From an uncultured Prevotella sp. (GTDB taxonomy: Bacteria > Bacteroidota > Bacteroidia > Bacteroidales > Bacteroidaceae): a DNA stretch of 27,913 nucleotides. Positions 25,933 to 27,913 of the stretch are shown here, in pieces (the first letter of the stretch is position 1; every line of letters starts with the position of its first letter). Under the pieces are notes generated by a model that was not told the origin of the DNA, ran no database searches, and saw only the letters and a list, made by a program, of their open reading frames with translations. The translations under genes and the position numbers were made by a program. The stretch covers positions 1-27,913 of the forward strand of contig CAJLYG010000020.1 of NCBI GenBank assembly GCA_905210845.1. Direction: 5' to 3'.

Positions 25933-26619
25933 TCAACGATCAGAATAATACCGCCCGTTCGCGCCCAAGCGCAAGTAAGGTTCCACTTCAGGATAGCGCA
26001 AGCGGTATTCCGCACCCAGGCAATGGTCGGCAGGACCAATCACGATCACCCAACCATCTATATAACCTGCGTTCCCAATCACTAATTCCTCAGGTTTCTG
26101 GACGCCAGTCTGCAACTTTCCCTTATATCGCCACATCAACGACTTGATCTGTTGGTCATCGCACTTGAAGATCTCAGCCACGGAAAGACGATGCCCATCT
26201 TTCTTGCTGAACGTGGCACAGTCGGCAGACGTCCAGGTCTCCGTATCCTTATCCTTGACCATACTCTCGAAAGTCACGCAATCTTCATCCTCATACCCGC
26301 GGTATATCTCCACAGACCGGGAACCGCTATTGCCGTCAGCAAGATACTGTTCACAGCTTAATTGCAGGAGACTGCTGAAATCCGTGGCATCAAGCCGGGA
26401 CGGAGCATTAACACCCAACACCTCACAGATCCAATGCCTGGCACTGTCCACCGCGACCGCGCAACCCGACACGGGAAACTCGACCTTAGCCGTAAAAGCG
26501 CAATCTCCCTGCACACGCCTCATCGAAAATGCCTGGGTATCGAAAAAGTTGACTCCAGCAAAAGACGGACATACCCACCACAAGAACAAGTACAATATAT
26601 AACAGCGAATCTTACCCAT
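25933..26619 (-). CDS. Secreted DUF3298-like protein
   Basis: The 228-residue product starts with a signal peptide (MGKIRCYILYLFLWWVCPSFAG) and has no other membrane segment. The body resembles DUF3298/RsiV-type proteins of Prevotella: FPVSG and DSARHWICEVLG early, then a Thr/Phe-rich beta segment, and KKDGHRLSVAEIFKCDDQQIKSLMW near the middle. The family is known for ligand-binding lipoprotein or anti-sigma C-terminal domains, but the function here is unknown. The GG-A-H segment often seen in relatives is not visible. The frame is open to 26739, but the ATG at 26619 is chosen because it begins the signal peptide and a strong promoter lies just upstream. Confidence 0.65.
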   Translation of the reverse strand: MGKIRCYILYLFLWWVCPSFAGVNFFDTQAFSMRRVQGDCAFTAKVEFPVSGCAVAVDSARHWICEVLGVNAPSRLDATDFSSLLQLSCEQYLADGNSGSRSVEIYRGYEDEDCVTFESMVKDKDTETWTSADCATFSKKDGHRLSVAEIFKCDDQQIKSLMWRYKGKLQTGVQKPEELVIGNAGYIDGWVIVIGPADHCLGAEYRLRYPEVEPYLRLGANGRYYSDR

Positions 26620-26626
26620 ACTTCTG

Positions 26627-26657
26627 CAAAAGTAATGCAAACCAAGTAAAAAACAAA
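26627..26657 (-). promoter_or_regulatory. Promoter for the DUF3298-like gene (near-leaderless)
   Basis: On the minus strand TTTG (26654-26657) is followed after 19 nt by TACTTTTG (26627-26634), a full consensus match. The predicted ATG at 26619 is only 7 nt beyond the -7 element, so the mRNA would start at or next to the start codon. Confidence 0.65.
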
Positions 26658-26796
26658 ATAAATGCCCAAGAAATTCAGACTCACTTTCCCTTTCCATGGC
26701 ACTGGTGCCCACAGACGACACGGCATCAAGCCTTTCCAAATCATGTTATTAACCCATCGCATACAAGGCAGCTACAGGGACTTTTTCAAGAGATGG

Positions 26797-26906
26797 CCTT
26801 TCGTCTTGCAGGAGATAACCTTTCACCTTGCAGGAGATAATCTTTCACACGCTAAAAGATGACCGATTGGGAGGCTGGAGATGACCGATTGGAAAGCCGC
26901 AGATAA
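26797..26906 (+). repeat. Five imperfect 22-nt tandem units upstream of gyrB
   Basis: The units start at 26797, 26819, 26841, 26863 and 26885, each exactly 22 nt. Units 1 and 2 differ at two positions and share CTTGCAGGAGATAA. Units 4 and 5 share CCGATTGG. All five end in AGATAA or AGATGA. A weaker sixth unit ending in AGATGG may precede at 26775. The rest of the 412-nt stretch from 26620 to 27031 holds only the two flanking promoters and a small ATGGC/GCCAT inverted repeat at 26921-26934. The array is non-coding, since 22 is not a multiple of three. Confidence 0.75.
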
Positions 26907-26998
26907 CGCGTCTGAAACACATGGCACACGCCATCGCGAGCCAATCAGTTTTAGTCATTTTTAGGAAGGAATTCTTTCATTATGTGCAAGATTTTTAG

Positions 26999-27006
26999 TA
27001 TCTTTG
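26999..27006 (+). promoter_or_regulatory. Predicted -7 element for gyrB
   Basis: TATCTTTG matches TAnnTTTG and lies 25 nt before the gyrB ATG. At the -33 position (26975-26978) the sequence is TTTC, one base off TTTG, with 20-nt spacing. Confidence 0.65.
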
Positions 27007-27031
27007 CACGTTATTAAGACATAAATCAAAA

Positions 27032-27913
27032 ATGGCAGAAAATCAGAACGTAGAAAATAACTATTCAGCCAAAAACATCCAGGTGCTCGAAGGGCTTGAA
27101 GCCGTAAGAAAGCGTCCGGCAATGTATATTGGTGACATCAGTGAGAAGGGACTTCATCATCTGATCAACGAGACCGTCGACAACTCTATTGATGAGGCAA
27201 TGGCCGGTTTCTGTAAGAACATCGAGGTCACCATCAACGCAGATGGCTCCATTACCGTACAAGATGACGGTCGTGGCATTCCTGTCGATGAGCACAAGAA
27301 GCTGCATAAGTCGGCATTGGAAGTGGTAATGACGGTCCTGCACGCAGGAGGAAAGTTCGACAAGGGCTCTTACAAGGTCAGCGGTGGTCTGCATGGCGTG
27401 GGCGTAAGCTGTGTGAACGCCCTGTCTACCCACATGAAGTCACAGGTCTTCCGGGATGGAAAGATCTACCAGCAGGAATACGAGAAGGGAAAGCCCCTCT
27501 ACCCTGTGAAGGTCATCGGCTCCACAGAGCTACGCGGTACGCGCCAGCAGTTCTGGCCAGACCCCACGATTTTCACTACGACCAATTTCAAATGGGATAT
27601 CGTGGCAAGCCGTATGCGGGAGTTGGCTTACCTGAATGCGGGTATCAAGATCACGTTAACTGACCTCCGTCCGGATGAAGATGGCAAGACACATCAGGAG
27701 ATTTTCCATGCCAAAGACGGTCTGAAGGAGTTCGTCCGCTACGTAGACCGCCATCGCACCCACCTGTTCGACGATGTCATCTACCTGAAGACAGAGAAGC
27801 AGGGTATCCCTATCGAGGTGGCCATCATGTACAATACGGATTACTCGGAGAACATCCATTCCTACGTCAACAATATCAACACCATAGAAGGCGCCACTCA
27901 CCTGACCGGTTTC
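27032..27913 (+). CDS. gyrB: DNA gyrase subunit B, N-terminal part (runs off right edge)
   Basis: GyrB is the ATPase subunit of DNA gyrase, which adds negative supercoils. The 294 codons present cover the GHKL ATPase domain: IQVLEGLEAVRKRPAMYIG (16-34), the catalytic block ETVDNSIDEA (E47, N51), DDGRGIP (about 79-85), the KSALEVVMTVLHAGGKFD segment and GGLHGVGVSCVNALS, then the start of the transducer domain. The N-terminus and the rest match Bacteroidetes GyrB closely as I remember it, more than ParE. The TOPRIM domain lies beyond the window. No Shine-Dalgarno is seen and the leader is A-rich. Confidence 0.96.
   Translation, partial: MAENQNVENNYSAKNIQVLEGLEAVRKRPAMYIGDISEKGLHHLINETVDNSIDEAMAGFCKNIEVTINADGSITVQDDGRGIPVDEHKKLHKSALEVVMTVLHAGGKFDKGSYKVSGGLHGVGVSCVNALSTHMKSQVFRDGKIYQQEYEKGKPLYPVKVIGSTELRGTRQQFWPDPTIFTTTNFKWDIVASRMRELAYLNAGIKITLTDLRPDEDGKTHQEIFHAKDGLKEFVRYVDRHRTHLFDDVIYLKTEKQGIPIEVAIMYNTDYSENIHSYVNNINTIEGATHLTGF

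Noticed and set aside
26662..26862. Open frame of 66 codons on the plus strand upstream of gyrB
   Set aside because: It is antisense to the DUF3298 promoter region and ends inside the 22-nt units, with no promoter, ribosome site or recognisable protein pattern.
26797..26906. Possible CRISPR array because of regular 22-nt units
   Set aside because: Units are directly adjacent with no spacers between identical repeats, the repeats are imperfect and no cas gene is present.
26921..26934. ATGGC-ACAC-GCCAT inverted repeat upstream of gyrB
   Set aside because: A 5-bp stem is expected by chance and has no further support.

Overview
The window looks like a chromosomal segment of a Bacteroidales bacterium, most likely Prevotella or a close relative. 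Three things point there. The promoters use the Bacteroidetes -7 element TAnnTTTG instead of a -10 TATAAT box. Most genes lack a strong Shine-Dalgarno sequence. The gene set is typical of the order: a TPR lipoprotein, DUF4292 and EnvC run behind dut, there is a GlsB/GlsA-type acyltransferase pair, a dcw cluster without murF or ddl, and tRNA-Glu plus rpsT close to gyrB. The genus is inferred from protein resemblance and not proven.

Left part (1-5957). A leftward unit reads dut, a TPR lipoprotein, a DUF4292 lipoprotein and the N-terminal part of an EnvC-like murein hydrolase activator that runs off the edge. Divergent from it is a dGTP triphosphohydrolase gene, so two dNTP-pool enzymes share one short promoter region. 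After dgt comes a 50-residue small ORF with a near-perfect own promoter.

Middle left (5958-8075). A leftward pair encodes a GNAT-type N-acyltransferase and a PlsC-type O-acyltransferase. They resemble GlsB and GlsA, which make glycine lipids in Bacteroides.

Core (8076-24588). This is a complete rightward division and cell wall (dcw) cluster: mraZ, rsmH, ftsL, ftsI (PASTA-type PBP), murE, mraY, murD, ftsW, murG, murC, ftsQ, ftsA, ftsZ and a YqeY-like gene. Genes are tightly spaced or overlap. The cluster makes the cytoplasmic and lipid-linked peptidoglycan precursors (MurE, MurD, MurC, MraY, MurG), the septal synthase (FtsW and FtsI), its partners (FtsL, FtsQ) and the Z ring (FtsZ, FtsA). A three-copy TGGRGA repeat with exact 10-nt period upstream of mraZ is a likely MraZ operator. 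A further -7 element lies just before murG.

Right part (24589-27913). A strong hairpin separates the cluster from convergent recO. Then come tRNA-Glu(UUC) and rpsT, a hairpin terminator, a leftward DUF3298-like secreted protein, a non-coding stretch holding five imperfect 22-nt tandem units, and the start of gyrB, which runs off the right edge.

The window is mostly housekeeping. I see no insertion sequence, phage, CRISPR array or defence locus. The best candidates for something new are the small ORF at 5690, the 22-nt array upstream of gyrB, the MraZ box array, the charged FtsQ tail and two promoters that predict leaderless or nearly leaderless mRNAs.
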